IMG/VR virus record: IMGVR_UViG_3300031787_000348
Coordinates: 1 to 38,458 of that record
Strand: one strand, 5' to 3'
From: a virus
DNA: 38,458 nt
Of this stretch, positions 8,471-16,649 are shown one piece after another. Within the stretch, counting starts at the first letter, position 1, and each line of letters starts with the position of its first letter. A model generated the notes under the pieces. The model worked only from the letters and a program-made list of their open reading frames with translations. It searched no databases and had not been told where the DNA came from. Both the position numbers and the translations under genes were made by a program.

Positions 8471-8821
8471 ATGGATCCGAAATACTTTCGCGTGATGGCC
8501 CTTGATGGAGCCGTCAACTTTATCCCGACTGGCTCGTTCAACGGCAAGTTCTACGGCGTCACCAAGGTGGAGGCTGAGGAGGAGTACAACCGCCTCAAGG
8601 CTCGCGGGTGCGCTGAGATTTCGGCCGAGGAGTACGATGCAGAGGCCAAAAAAAAAGCCCTGTCTCCGACCTCTTTGGACGACTTTCGGCCTCTAGTGGA
8701 GGTGGTCAAAATTGCGCGACCTGCGGAAAGCAAGCCTACTGAGAAGCCTGCTGCGATCGCCGTCGAGTCCGTTCGCACCGCCGTTCCCGTCCCCAAGGCC
8801 GCTTCCGCCGTGAAGGCCTAA
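8471..8821 (+). CDS. Unknown protein with a 9-A run
   Basis: This 116-residue protein has no family I recognise. Residues 1-55 look folded, with aromatic residues and a GKFYGVTKVEAEEEYNRL helix. Residues 70-116 are rich in Ala, Pro, Val and Lys and are probably a flexible tail, as seen in small virion-associated proteins. A run of nine A residues (8648-8656) encodes three Lys and could allow slippage into another frame. It ends 4 bases before the adaptor gene. A TTGACC at 8436 may be part of a weak promoter, but no good -10 follows. Confidence 0.65.
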   Translation: MDPKYFRVMALDGAVNFIPTGSFNGKFYGVTKVEAEEEYNRLKARGCAEISAEEYDAEAKKKALSPTSLDDFRPLVEVVKIARPAESKPTEKPAAIAVESVRTAVPVPKAASAVKA

Positions 8822-8825
8822 TCCG

Positions 8826-10451
8826 ATGACCTGGTCTGCATTCAAGGCGATGGTCGATTCGCTGCTCGCTCTTGAGCGGCGCCGGATCGGCGTGCAGCCG
8901 TTCATCGATCTACAGGTGCGCCTTGCCGTCGGCCACGTCCAGCACCTGATCGAGTACTACCGCCGCGGGATGGTCACGACCATCGACCACGACGACACGC
9001 AGCCCGACGGGTTCGCCTCGAAGGTCAAGCTGCCGCCTGGCGCGATGATCCGTTCGGTCTTCCACGTCCGCACCGGATCCCGAGTGATCTCCCGGCCGAT
9101 GTACCAGGTCGATTGGTCCAACGCCCGGGACCTGCGGGCGGGCGTCGTCGATTCCCGGACCCAGTTCCGGTACTCGATCAACCCCCGGGACGGTGGCCGC
9201 GACATGCTGGCCTACCCGATCCTTATGGAGGGCTACTCGATCCGCATCGAGTGGGATGCCATCATCGGCCGCTCGTCGGAGATCCAGTACCAGGATTCCG
9301 ACGAAGTGCCGTTCGATGAGCCGATGGCCCAGATCGTCTACCACTACGTCAAGAGCCGACTGGCCTCCGAGGTGGACAACAATCTCGCCATGAAGCGGGA
9401 GCACGAGCTCGACATGCGCGTTGGCGTCAATCGGCTCTACGCGGAGGTGCAGGAGCGCCAGCGCCGCAAGATCGCGGAGTCCGAGGCCAGCAACCTGCAG
9501 CCGTGCCGAAGCGAGGGCCTGGTCACGAACATCCCGGGCGCAGCCTGCGGCACCATCGACCCCGAGACGCTCACCCTGTGCAAGCCTGTGGAGCCTGCCG
9601 GTGTGGAGTGGGTCATGTTCGGGGACTCCGGCGAGTACGCCACGATCAACGACACCGCGGCCGTCGCGAGCGTCGTCAACGCGGTCAACCCGGACTTCGT
9701 CTTCCACATGGGTGACGCGGCCTACGGCTTCAACGGGAAGCCCGACGGCAGCCCGGTGATCCTCAATGACATGTTCCTGAAGTTCTACTGGAACATGGTC
9801 TCCACCGGCCGGATGTGGTTCACCCCGGGCAACCACGACCTGATCACGGGCTACGGCGACCCGATCCACGCGCTGCTCCCGAACGTCAAGGAGAAGATCG
9901 GCACTACCCGCTTCGCCGCTCGCAAGCTCTGGTACGACTTTGCCGTGGGCAACGTCCGGTTCTTCGTCGTCAACAGCGGCATCAACGACTCCGACTCCAA
10001 CATCTTCATCAGCGAGGCCCGCGCCTGGCTGGCTGAGCGGACCTGCGCCTCGAAGGAGCAGTGGTTCGTGCTGACCCACCACCGCCCGCAGTACACCTCG
10101 GATTCGTCCCACGCTCCAGGGTCCGCGCTGATGCGTCAGCTGACCCCGCACCTGTTCGGGATCGATCTGGTCGTCAGCGCCCATGCCCACAACTACGAGC
10201 GTATCCTGGACCAGCATGGCCTGATGCACGTCATCTGCGGCCTCGGTGGCGCGACCAAGCGTGGACCCGGAGCGTCCGTGGCTGATGGGCACCAGTTCTT
10301 CTACAACTCCAAGAACGGGTTCCTCCGGTTCTTTGCTGACGCCGACACCATGCAGTTCGAGCTGGTCAACGTGGACGGCGCGGTGGTGGATCGCATGACG
10401 CTGCAGAAGCCGGTCGAGCCCCGTGAGTGCCTGTACGCCTACGCGCCTTGA
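8826..10451 (+). CDS. Tail adaptor fused to a purple-acid-phosphatase-like domain
   Basis: This 541-residue protein appears bipartite. Residues 1-225 resemble a podovirus head-tail adaptor (tail tubular protein A type), with helices, a central beta region (SKVKLPPGAMIRSV) and a C-terminal helix rich in Glu and Arg. The gene lies upstream of the nozzle gene, as expected. Residues about 260-520 are a calcineurin-type metallophosphoesterase with the full purple acid phosphatase motif order: GDSG (D267), GDAAY (D297, Y300), GNHD (N336), THH (H418) and AHAH (H453, H455), where the usual last motif is GHxH. All expected metal ligands are present, so activity is plausible. The gene could be an enzyme mounted on the portal-tail interface. 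The adaptor assignment is less certain than the phosphatase. Confidence 0.8.
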   Translation: MTWSAFKAMVDSLLALERRRIGVQPFIDLQVRLAVGHVQHLIEYYRRGMVTTIDHDDTQPDGFASKVKLPPGAMIRSVFHVRTGSRVISRPMYQVDWSNARDLRAGVVDSRTQFRYSINPRDGGRDMLAYPILMEGYSIRIEWDAIIGRSSEIQYQDSDEVPFDEPMAQIVYHYVKSRLASEVDNNLAMKREHELDMRVGVNRLYAEVQERQRRKIAESEASNLQPCRSEGLVTNIPGAACGTIDPETLTLCKPVEPAGVEWVMFGDSGEYATINDTAAVASVVNAVNPDFVFHMGDAAYGFNGKPDGSPVILNDMFLKFYWNMVSTGRMWFTPGNHDLITGYGDPIHALLPNVKEKIGTTRFAARKLWYDFAVGNVRFFVVNSGINDSDSNIFISEARAWLAERTCASKEQWFVLTHHRPQYTSDSSHAPGSALMRQLTPHLFGIDLVVSAHAHNYERILDQHGLMHVICGLGGATKRGPGASVADGHQFFYNSKNGFLRFFADADTMQFELVNVDGAVVDRMTLQKPVEPRECLYAYAP

Positions 10452-10492
10452 AGCTCATTCCGCACGAGAAGACCTACAAGGGGAGGAGCGAG

Positions 10493-11458
10493 ATGTGGCT
10501 GGAGAGCCCGATGCCAGCCAACGTCCTCGAGGCCTTGGAGCGCAACCGCCCCAAGCCCCAGGAGTTCTGGCTCTTTGATCAGTCCACGATGGAGAGGCCG
10601 GACATGCGGGCCTACAACCCGTCGATCCTGCGCCACGACGGAAAGCTGATCATGGTCTACCGCCGGCACGGCCTCGAGGATCTCGGGCCGGAGGGTTGCG
10701 GCTCCACGTCCGAGGTGGTCCTGTGCGATGTGGGTGGCGATCTGCGGACCCTGTCCAACCACCGGGTCATTCCAGGCCTGCGCGGCCCGCACAGCGAGGA
10801 CTGCCGGATCTTCCACCACAACGACCGGCTGCACCTGTCCTACACGTCCACCAGGTATCTGCAGGGAGGCGGGTGGGAGTGCGAGATGCAGGCGGCCCTG
10901 TACGACGCCGGGGGCGCCCACGCCCACTACGACAATCGCTTCGGATTCAACGGCTCCCTCTTTGAGAAGAACTGGACCTACTTCTCCCACCGGGAGGGGC
11001 TCCGGTTCGTCTACCAGATCGAGCCGTTCGTCGTGTTCGAGGTTGGCACCCGCCGCAGCTGGTCCCACCGGCACCTGGGTGAGTGGGTCTTCGGAGTCCC
11101 GCATGGAGGCACTCCGCCGGTCAAGGTGGGTGAACTGTGGTACTCGTTCTTCCACTCCTACCGTTGGGATCTCGAGCACAAGCGCAGGTACTTCATCGGC
11201 GCGTATGCCTTCGACGACTCGATGCGGGTCCGCATGTTCACTCCCTGGCCCCTGCTCATGGCCCACGAGGAGGACGGATTCATCTTCCGGCTGGAGGACT
11301 CGAAGTGGCATCCGCTCGTGGTTTTCCCGTGCGGTGCGATCATGGAGGACGGCGTTTGGACGGTCTCCGTGGGCATCAACGACTCGTATTCCGGCATCTT
11401 CCGGGTGAGCCACGAATCGCTGGTCAACGGGTGCCTGAGGTATGTCGGAATATCTTGA
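10493..11458 (+). CDS. GH130-like five-bladed beta-propeller protein
   Basis: This 321-residue protein starts at the ATG at 10493 behind a very strong AAGGGGAGGAG site. Upstream in-frame starts overlap the adaptor gene and lack such a site. Motifs match the glycoside hydrolase family 130 propeller: YNPSILRHDGKLIMVYRR near residue 38, EDCRIFHHNDRLHLSYTS near residue 104, QIEPFVVFEV near residue 177, a GGTPPVKVGELWYSFFHS blade near residue 204, and a final blade with FPCGAIMEDG. Family members are mainly phosphorylases or hydrolases of beta-mannosides. Whether catalytic residues are intact needs alignment. The gene sits between adaptor and nozzle, an odd place for a metabolic enzyme, which suggests a virion-linked or binding-only role. 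Confidence 0.75.
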   Translation: MWLESPMPANVLEALERNRPKPQEFWLFDQSTMERPDMRAYNPSILRHDGKLIMVYRRHGLEDLGPEGCGSTSEVVLCDVGGDLRTLSNHRVIPGLRGPHSEDCRIFHHNDRLHLSYTSTRYLQGGGWECEMQAALYDAGGAHAHYDNRFGFNGSLFEKNWTYFSHREGLRFVYQIEPFVVFEVGTRRSWSHRHLGEWVFGVPHGGTPPVKVGELWYSFFHSYRWDLEHKRRYFIGAYAFDDSMRVRMFTPWPLLMAHEEDGFIFRLEDSKWHPLVVFPCGAIMEDGVWTVSVGINDSYSGIFRVSHESLVNGCLRYVGIS

Positions 11459-11481
11459 AGTTACACTCGTCAAGAGGTAAC
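11453..11481 (+). promoter_or_regulatory. Alternative hairpins covering the nozzle ribosome site
   Basis: Two mutually exclusive stems are possible. TCTTGA (11453-11458) can pair with TCAAGA (11470-11475), or GTTAC plus CTC (11460-11468) can pair with GAG plus GTAAC (11474-11481) around one bulged A. Both bury part of the AGAGG site that serves the GTG start at 11490. The first stem includes the stop codon of the upstream gene, so ribosomes ending there could open it. Confidence 0.35.
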
Positions 11482-11489
11482 AGCAATAT

Positions 11490-13913
11490 GTGCCGACTTT
11501 GACGGTCAAACCCAGTGATGGAGGTTCCTTGGTCACCCGTGCGTCGTCCGCTGAGGCGGGCGCCCCGCGGTACAGTGCCAAGGTCAACTGGCGTCGTGAC
11601 CTCAGCGACGAGGTGACCCGCGAAGGGTGGGACTATTTCAACCCTTTGCCGCTCGAGCCGGACTATCAGACCTTTCCGTTTCCTGGTGGAGTCGATCCGA
11701 TCCGGCTGATCCATCACAGCCGTCGCCCGAACGGTGAGTCGGCCGTCGTGGTGGGCACCGCGACCACGCTCTGGCGGTTCAACACCATCATGCTAGGGTA
11801 CGTCACTGGCAACTACGCCAACGACGTCCTAGACGGCCCGGGTGGATCCGCCCAGCCGTACTTCGCCGTGCCCACCCGCTGGCAGGTGATCGGCTCCGGG
11901 TTCTCGCCGAACGGCCGCCGCTGGGAGGCTGTGGACTCGAACGGCACCACGGTCTTCAACAACGGCGTCGACCTGCCCCAGGAGTTCCGGGTCGAGTACT
12001 GGGGCCTGCGGCCGATGAAGGAGCTGCGGGACTCCGGTGTGCTCAGCGTCGGCACCATCTGGGAGAACAACGGGATCCTGCTGGCCGGCGACATCACGGA
12101 GCTGCAGGAGTACGATCGGCAGACCGTCCTTGGCATCCTTTCCTCCGGGACCATCACCGTCAGCCAGGCTGGCTTCCGGCGCAGCGGCCTGACCCACGCG
12201 ACGAGCAACGGGGCGACCGTCACCGCCAGCGCGTCCATCTTCATCTCGGGCGATGTCGGCAGGGTCCTGGTCTGGTCCGACGGCCGGCGCCAGACGATCA
12301 CCGGCTTCGTCAATGGAACCACCGTGACGGTCCAGTCCGGGACGGCCGTGACGGCGGCCAGGTCGTTCTGGATCACCGACGCCGCGCCCAGCCCGTCGAG
12401 CCCGGCGTATCTCGTCACCGCCTCGGCCAACTTCTTCAGCGCCTGGATGGAGGGGAAGCTCATCTCCTGGGAGGACGGGAACGCCCGTCGCATCGTCAAG
12501 GTCATCAGCCCAACCTCCGCGGTCGTCGACGTCGATCGCGCCATCCCGGCGGGCAAGGTCACCTACGAGAACCAGCGGGCCTACCTCGGTCTCGATGCCC
12601 TGCAGTCCGAGATCGCCACCTGGCGCCAGGCGCCGCTGCAGGCTGACCAGCGCCAGTACCGCATGATCTGGTCGGAGCTGGATGCGCCCAGCCGCTTCGC
12701 CGTCGCCCTCAAGTGCTCCTTCGAGGTGGACTCCAATGTCATCCTCATGGAGACGTCCAACGGCAGCCTCGCGCCGGGGGATGCTGTGGTCATCGACTCC
12801 GCTGGAGCCAACGGCGGATCGCTGCTGACCAAGATCACCTCCGTCGCGCCGGGTGCCATCACCATCGCGGACCCGACCAAGTCTGCCGGGACCGGCTCGG
12901 TCATGCGCCAATCCTCGATCGGGAGCACTGCGGGCTACGAGGACCTGCAGGACGACGGATCCGGCATCCTCAAGATGGCGACGATGCAGAATCGCGTCAT
13001 CGTCTACAAGGACTCGAACATCTTCATCGGTCGGTACACCGGGGTCCCGGAGAAGCCCTTCGAGTTCGAGCGCGTCGTCGTCCCCCATGGTCGGAGCCTG
13101 TACTTCCGCAACACCCTGCTTTCGATCAACGGGCTGGTCCACTTCTTCGCCGGCCGGAATCGCTTCTACAAGTTCGACCTGACCAGCAGGACCCCTGAGC
13201 CCATCGAGTCGGCGGATTTGGTGTCAGACCTGTTCTACGACGCGGCCCGCATCGCCGACACCGAGGCGATCTACGCGGCCGACAACCCGCTGACCCAGGA
13301 GGTCTGGATCGTGTGCCCGGCATCGCAGACCAAGGTGCTGGCCTACGACCATGTCTACAGCACCTTCTCGACGGTCGACTTTGCTCCGTCGGCCGCGGCT
13401 CCCATCAAGGATCCGACGGCTCCGCTCAACCGGGAAACCTCGAATTGGTTCCTGATGGGAACCTCTGACGGGACCATCCTGCAGTACGGCATGAGCGACA
13501 AGCCGGTGCCCGCGTGGAACAACGAGCGTGCGATCTGGTATCGTCGCCAGCAGCGCCCGTACAGCGCCACCAAGCAGTCGCTGAACGCCCTGCTTTCCAG
13601 CGGCCTGGTTCACTTCGGCGACGCCTACAACGAGAAGCACATCGCCTCGTACAATCTGCAGTACTCGAGCCTGCAGGTGCCGGGACCCATTGCCACGGTC
13701 AAGTTCTTCGCCGCGCTCAACCAGAACTCGCCGGAGTTCGAGCTTGGCCAGCGAGTCATCTCCGACGACGACAGCCTTGGCCTCGTGCCGCTGCACACCG
13801 TCACCCACTACATCCGCGACCAGATCGAGACGAGCACCCAGAAGCAGATCCGCCTGCACATGCGGACCTGGGAGTATCGAGTCATCGGGAGCCGAAGCCA
13901 TTACCGCAAATGA
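11490..13913 (+). CDS. Tail nozzle protein (tail tubular protein B type)
   Basis: This 807-residue beta-rich protein would form the hexameric nozzle at the tail tip. The start is a GTG at 11490 (an ATG two bases earlier is in a frame closed at once). Features fit the family. The N-terminus refers to VTREGWDYFNPLPLEPDY-like aromatic segments. The middle (residues 220-450) has repeated small beta domains with Thr/Ser-rich strands, and residues 500-640 are a propeller-like platform (MQNRVIVYKDSNIFIGRY, then LVHFFAGRNRFYKFDL). It follows the adaptor region and overlaps the next gene by ATGA. The assignment rests on size, composition and order. Confidence 0.75.
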   Translation: MPTLTVKPSDGGSLVTRASSAEAGAPRYSAKVNWRRDLSDEVTREGWDYFNPLPLEPDYQTFPFPGGVDPIRLIHHSRRPNGESAVVVGTATTLWRFNTIMLGYVTGNYANDVLDGPGGSAQPYFAVPTRWQVIGSGFSPNGRRWEAVDSNGTTVFNNGVDLPQEFRVEYWGLRPMKELRDSGVLSVGTIWENNGILLAGDITELQEYDRQTVLGILSSGTITVSQAGFRRSGLTHATSNGATVTASASIFISGDVGRVLVWSDGRRQTITGFVNGTTVTVQSGTAVTAARSFWITDAAPSPSSPAYLVTASANFFSAWMEGKLISWEDGNARRIVKVISPTSAVVDVDRAIPAGKVTYENQRAYLGLDALQSEIATWRQAPLQADQRQYRMIWSELDAPSRFAVALKCSFEVDSNVILMETSNGSLAPGDAVVIDSAGANGGSLLTKITSVAPGAITIADPTKSAGTGSVMRQSSIGSTAGYEDLQDDGSGILKMATMQNRVIVYKDSNIFIGRYTGVPEKPFEFERVVVPHGRSLYFRNTLLSINGLVHFFAGRNRFYKFDLTSRTPEPIESADLVSDLFYDAARIADTEAIYAADNPLTQEVWIVCPASQTKVLAYDHVYSTFSTVDFAPSAAAPIKDPTAPLNRETSNWFLMGTSDGTILQYGMSDKPVPAWNNERAIWYRRQQRPYSATKQSLNALLSSGLVHFGDAYNEKHIASYNLQYSSLQVPGPIATVKFFAALNQNSPEFELGQRVISDDDSLGLVPLHTVTHYIRDQIETSTQKQIRLHMRTWEYRVIGSRSHYRK

Positions 13914-14455
13914 GCTTCACCAGGAAAAGCCTTCGGGACACCGCGGACCGCCCGCTCCAGGCGCTCCCGGAGCTGCCGACTTTGATCAGTCTGAGCGGCA
14001 ACGACCGCGAGACGCTGATCGAGTGGTGGCGCAAGGTTCGCGACGTCCTCGACCGGCAGGACGACGCCATGCGCCTGCTCGCGGACTCCCTGCGTACCGA
14101 GCTGTCAACCCAGATTTCCGGCCTCACGTCCCGACTTGATCAAGTGACCGGGGTCGATGAGCCAGCGGCCGCGGGTCAGCCTGTCAGTCAGATTCAAGTG
14201 ACTGGCGGATCCGGCGTCTCCGAAGATCGGGTCTACAGCATCGTGCGCGATGCAATACAGTCTGCTCGCTACGTTCACACCCAGGGGTTTCCATCCCAGA
14301 CCTGGCGTGCTGTCCACAACCTGGGGTGGAAACCGTCTGTCACTGTCATCGACTCGATGGACAACATCGTGATCGGTGACGTCCGGCACATTTCAGCCAC
14401 GGAGCTTGAGATCACTTTCAGCAATCAGTTCAGCGGAACCGCATATCTCACATAA
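13910..14455 (+). CDS. Fibre-attachment / short tail fibre protein
   Basis: This 181-residue protein starts at the ATG overlapping the nozzle stop (ATGA). Residues 30-90 form a helical region (IEWWRKVRDVLDRQDDAMRL, then SLRTELSTQISGLTSRL) that looks like a trimeric coiled coil. Residues about 115-181 resemble the C-terminal module of the fibre genes downstream: an aromatic start, H-N-L-G, a VTVIDS strand, then LEITFSNQFSGTAYLT. The combination of coiled coil and fibre module suggests an adaptor that links nozzle and fibres. It could also be a small fibre in its own right. Confidence 0.7.
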   Translation: MSFTRKSLRDTADRPLQALPELPTLISLSGNDRETLIEWWRKVRDVLDRQDDAMRLLADSLRTELSTQISGLTSRLDQVTGVDEPAAAGQPVSQIQVTGGSGVSEDRVYSIVRDAIQSARYVHTQGFPSQTWRAVHNLGWKPSVTVIDSMDNIVIGDVRHISATELEITFSNQFSGTAYLT

Positions 14456-14467
14456 GGAGCCAAAGCC

Positions 14468-16591
14468 ATGCCCTCGTTTCTAACGCCAATCAATCTCAAC
14501 AACCTGGAGCTCAGGAACTACCTGCTCCACAATGTTTCAACTGCGAGCCTGCCGGCTACCAACCGGGCGGGGCAGTTCCTCTACGACTCGACCGTGAACC
14601 GGCCGAAGTGGAACAGTGGATCGGGGTTCGTCGACATCTACCCGACGGCCACCACGAACACGGCGAACACGGCTGTTCTGCGTGATGGATCCGGCAACTT
14701 CAGCGCCGGAACGATCACGGCCGCACTGTCTGGCAACGCTTCGACCGCGACCGCGCTGCAGAACAATCGCCAGTTTTCGATCGGCGGTGGCGGGTCGAAG
14801 GCGACCTCTGTTGCGGTTTCGTTCAACGGAACCGGCGATGTGGTGCTGAACGTCAACGCCCTCGCAGTCGTTCCGGGTGACATCACGCTGGCCAACGGCG
14901 CGTTTATCCTCGGCAACGGCTCGGGAGTCGGTGCCGCCACGACCAAGAGCTCGATCCCGCTCTCCGGCTTCGGAGCCGCCGCGGCCGACGTGGCGATGGG
15001 CGGCTTCAAGATCACGGGTCTGGCTGACCCGCTCAACCCGCAGGATGCGGCGACCAAGGCCTACGTTGACGCAACCGCGCAGGGCTTGGACATCAAGGCC
15101 TCCGTTATTGCGGCCACCACGGCTGCCCTGCCGACCAATACCTACAGCTCAGGAAATCTGCGCCTTACCGCATCGGCGAATGGCGCCCTCGTCGTTGACG
15201 GCGTGACCTTGACCGTTGGCGAGCGGCTTCTCGTAAAGAACGAGGCCGCTGCAGCCAACAACGGCATCTATGTCGTGATCGCGACCGGCGATGCCTACAC
15301 GCCGTGGGTGCTCGAGCGTTCGGCCGACTACAACACCTCAGCCAAGGCGAGCCCTGGCTCGTTCACCTTCGTTGAGGAGGGAACTGCCAATGGAAACAGC
15401 GGCTGGGTGATGACGACGGACGCTCCGATCACTCTCGGGACGACCGGGCTAGTCTGGGCGCAGTTCTCTGGCGCCGGAACCTATTCGGCAGGCAATGGCA
15501 TGGTGCTTTCCGGAAGCATCTTCCACTTCGCGAGCGCCTCGAACTACACGACCAACACCATCCCGATCGCGACCGGCGCGACCACTATTGGATTCATCGC
15601 TGCCGGAACCGCGAACCAGGTGCTCCGAGTGCCCGGCGCGGGCGGTGCTCCAGTGTTCGGCGCGATTGACCTGGCTGCGGCCGCGGCGGTCACCGGAATC
15701 CTTGCTGTGGCAAACGGCGGCACGGGCGTGAGCACACTCACCGCAAACGGCCTGCTGATGGGCAACGGCGCCTCAGCGGTTTCAGCCCGCACGGGCACCG
15801 CTGGCCAGCTGATGCTCGCCAACGCCTCTGCCGTACCGACGTTCACCACGGTGACCGGCGACGTGACGATCAATTCGTCCGGCGTCACCGCCATCACGGC
15901 CAACGCGGTTGTTCTTGCGGACCTTGAGCAGCGAGCTGCACTGACTGTTCTCGGTAATCCGAATGCCTCCACCGGTAACGTCGCTGAGATCACAGCGGGA
16001 TCTGATCACCAGGTGCTGCGGCGCAGCGGCTCAACGCTCGGCTTCGGCGCCATCAACCTAGCGAGCGGATCCGCGGTGAGCGGCGTCCTTGCTGCATCCA
16101 ACGGCGGCACCGGCATCGGCAGCTACTCGGCCGGCGACCTGATTGTTGCCGCCAACGCCACGACGCTGAGCAAGCTCGCCATCGGAGCAAACTTCACGGT
16201 GCTCAAGAGCAATGGCACGACTCCATCCTGGGGCGCCATCGATCTGGCTAGCGCCGAGGTGACTGGAACCCTGCCGTCCGGCCGAGGCGGCACCGGCAGC
16301 CCGTTCTTCCAGGTGGGGACACTGTCCGCGGTCCGCACGTTCACGTTCACCGACCGGAACGCGAACATTCCAGCCCATGTTGCCGGTTCGTTCACCGGCA
16401 ATAACTCGGCGACCACGTTCGATGTGACCCACAACCTCAATACCCAGAACATCGTCTGGTCCCTCAGGGATGGCGCCGGCTCACTTGTCTACACCGACGT
16501 CGACGTCATCAACACGAACACCGTTCGGTTCACGTTCGCCGTTGCTCCGACCAACGTGCAGACGTACTCTTGGACCATCATCGGGTTCTGA
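14468..16591 (+). CDS. Tail fibre protein 1
   Basis: This 707-residue Ala/Gly/Thr-rich protein starts at 14468 behind AAGGAGCC. Residues 1-60 carry the fibre N-terminal style NNLELRNYLLHN and a FLYDSTVNRPKWNSGSGF strand. Residues about 190-290 match a common phage fibre domain (PQDAATKAYVDATAQGLD, then VDGVTL, LLVKN, NNGIYVV). Residues about 410-600 repeat an ANGGTG unit with GLLMGNG-like turns at least three times, as in shaft regions. The last 60 residues contain THNLNTQN and end in IIGF, matching the C-terminus of fibre 2. It probably recognises the host surface. No enzymatic motif is seen. Confidence 0.88.
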   Translation: MPSFLTPINLNNLELRNYLLHNVSTASLPATNRAGQFLYDSTVNRPKWNSGSGFVDIYPTATTNTANTAVLRDGSGNFSAGTITAALSGNASTATALQNNRQFSIGGGGSKATSVAVSFNGTGDVVLNVNALAVVPGDITLANGAFILGNGSGVGAATTKSSIPLSGFGAAAADVAMGGFKITGLADPLNPQDAATKAYVDATAQGLDIKASVIAATTAALPTNTYSSGNLRLTASANGALVVDGVTLTVGERLLVKNEAAAANNGIYVVIATGDAYTPWVLERSADYNTSAKASPGSFTFVEEGTANGNSGWVMTTDAPITLGTTGLVWAQFSGAGTYSAGNGMVLSGSIFHFASASNYTTNTIPIATGATTIGFIAAGTANQVLRVPGAGGAPVFGAIDLAAAAAVTGILAVANGGTGVSTLTANGLLMGNGASAVSARTGTAGQLMLANASAVPTFTTVTGDVTINSSGVTAITANAVVLADLEQRAALTVLGNPNASTGNVAEITAGSDHQVLRRSGSTLGFGAINLASGSAVSGVLAASNGGTGIGSYSAGDLIVAANATTLSKLAIGANFTVLKSNGTTPSWGAIDLASAEVTGTLPSGRGGTGSPFFQVGTLSAVRTFTFTDRNANIPAHVAGSFTGNNSATTFDVTHNLNTQNIVWSLRDGAGSLVYTDVDVINTNTVRFTFAVAPTNVQTYSWTIIGF

Positions 16592-16606
16592 TTCGCGGCA
16601 CTTAAC

Positions 16607-16638
16607 GGGGAGCCCTGACATCGGGGCTCCCCTTTTTT
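16607..16638 (+). terminator. Rho-independent terminator between the two fibre genes
   Basis: GGGGAGCCC (16607-16615) pairs with GGGCTCCCC (16624-16632) around a short loop and is followed by six T residues. It shares the ACGGGGAGCCC arm with the stem-loop after the capsid gene at 6765. Confidence 0.9.
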
Positions 16639-16649
16639 CGTTTCAAGGT

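Noticed and set aside
13514-13909. Upstream in-frame extension of the fibre-attachment protein
   Set aside because: It overlaps the nozzle gene almost fully; the ATGA overlap start at 13910 is the natural start.
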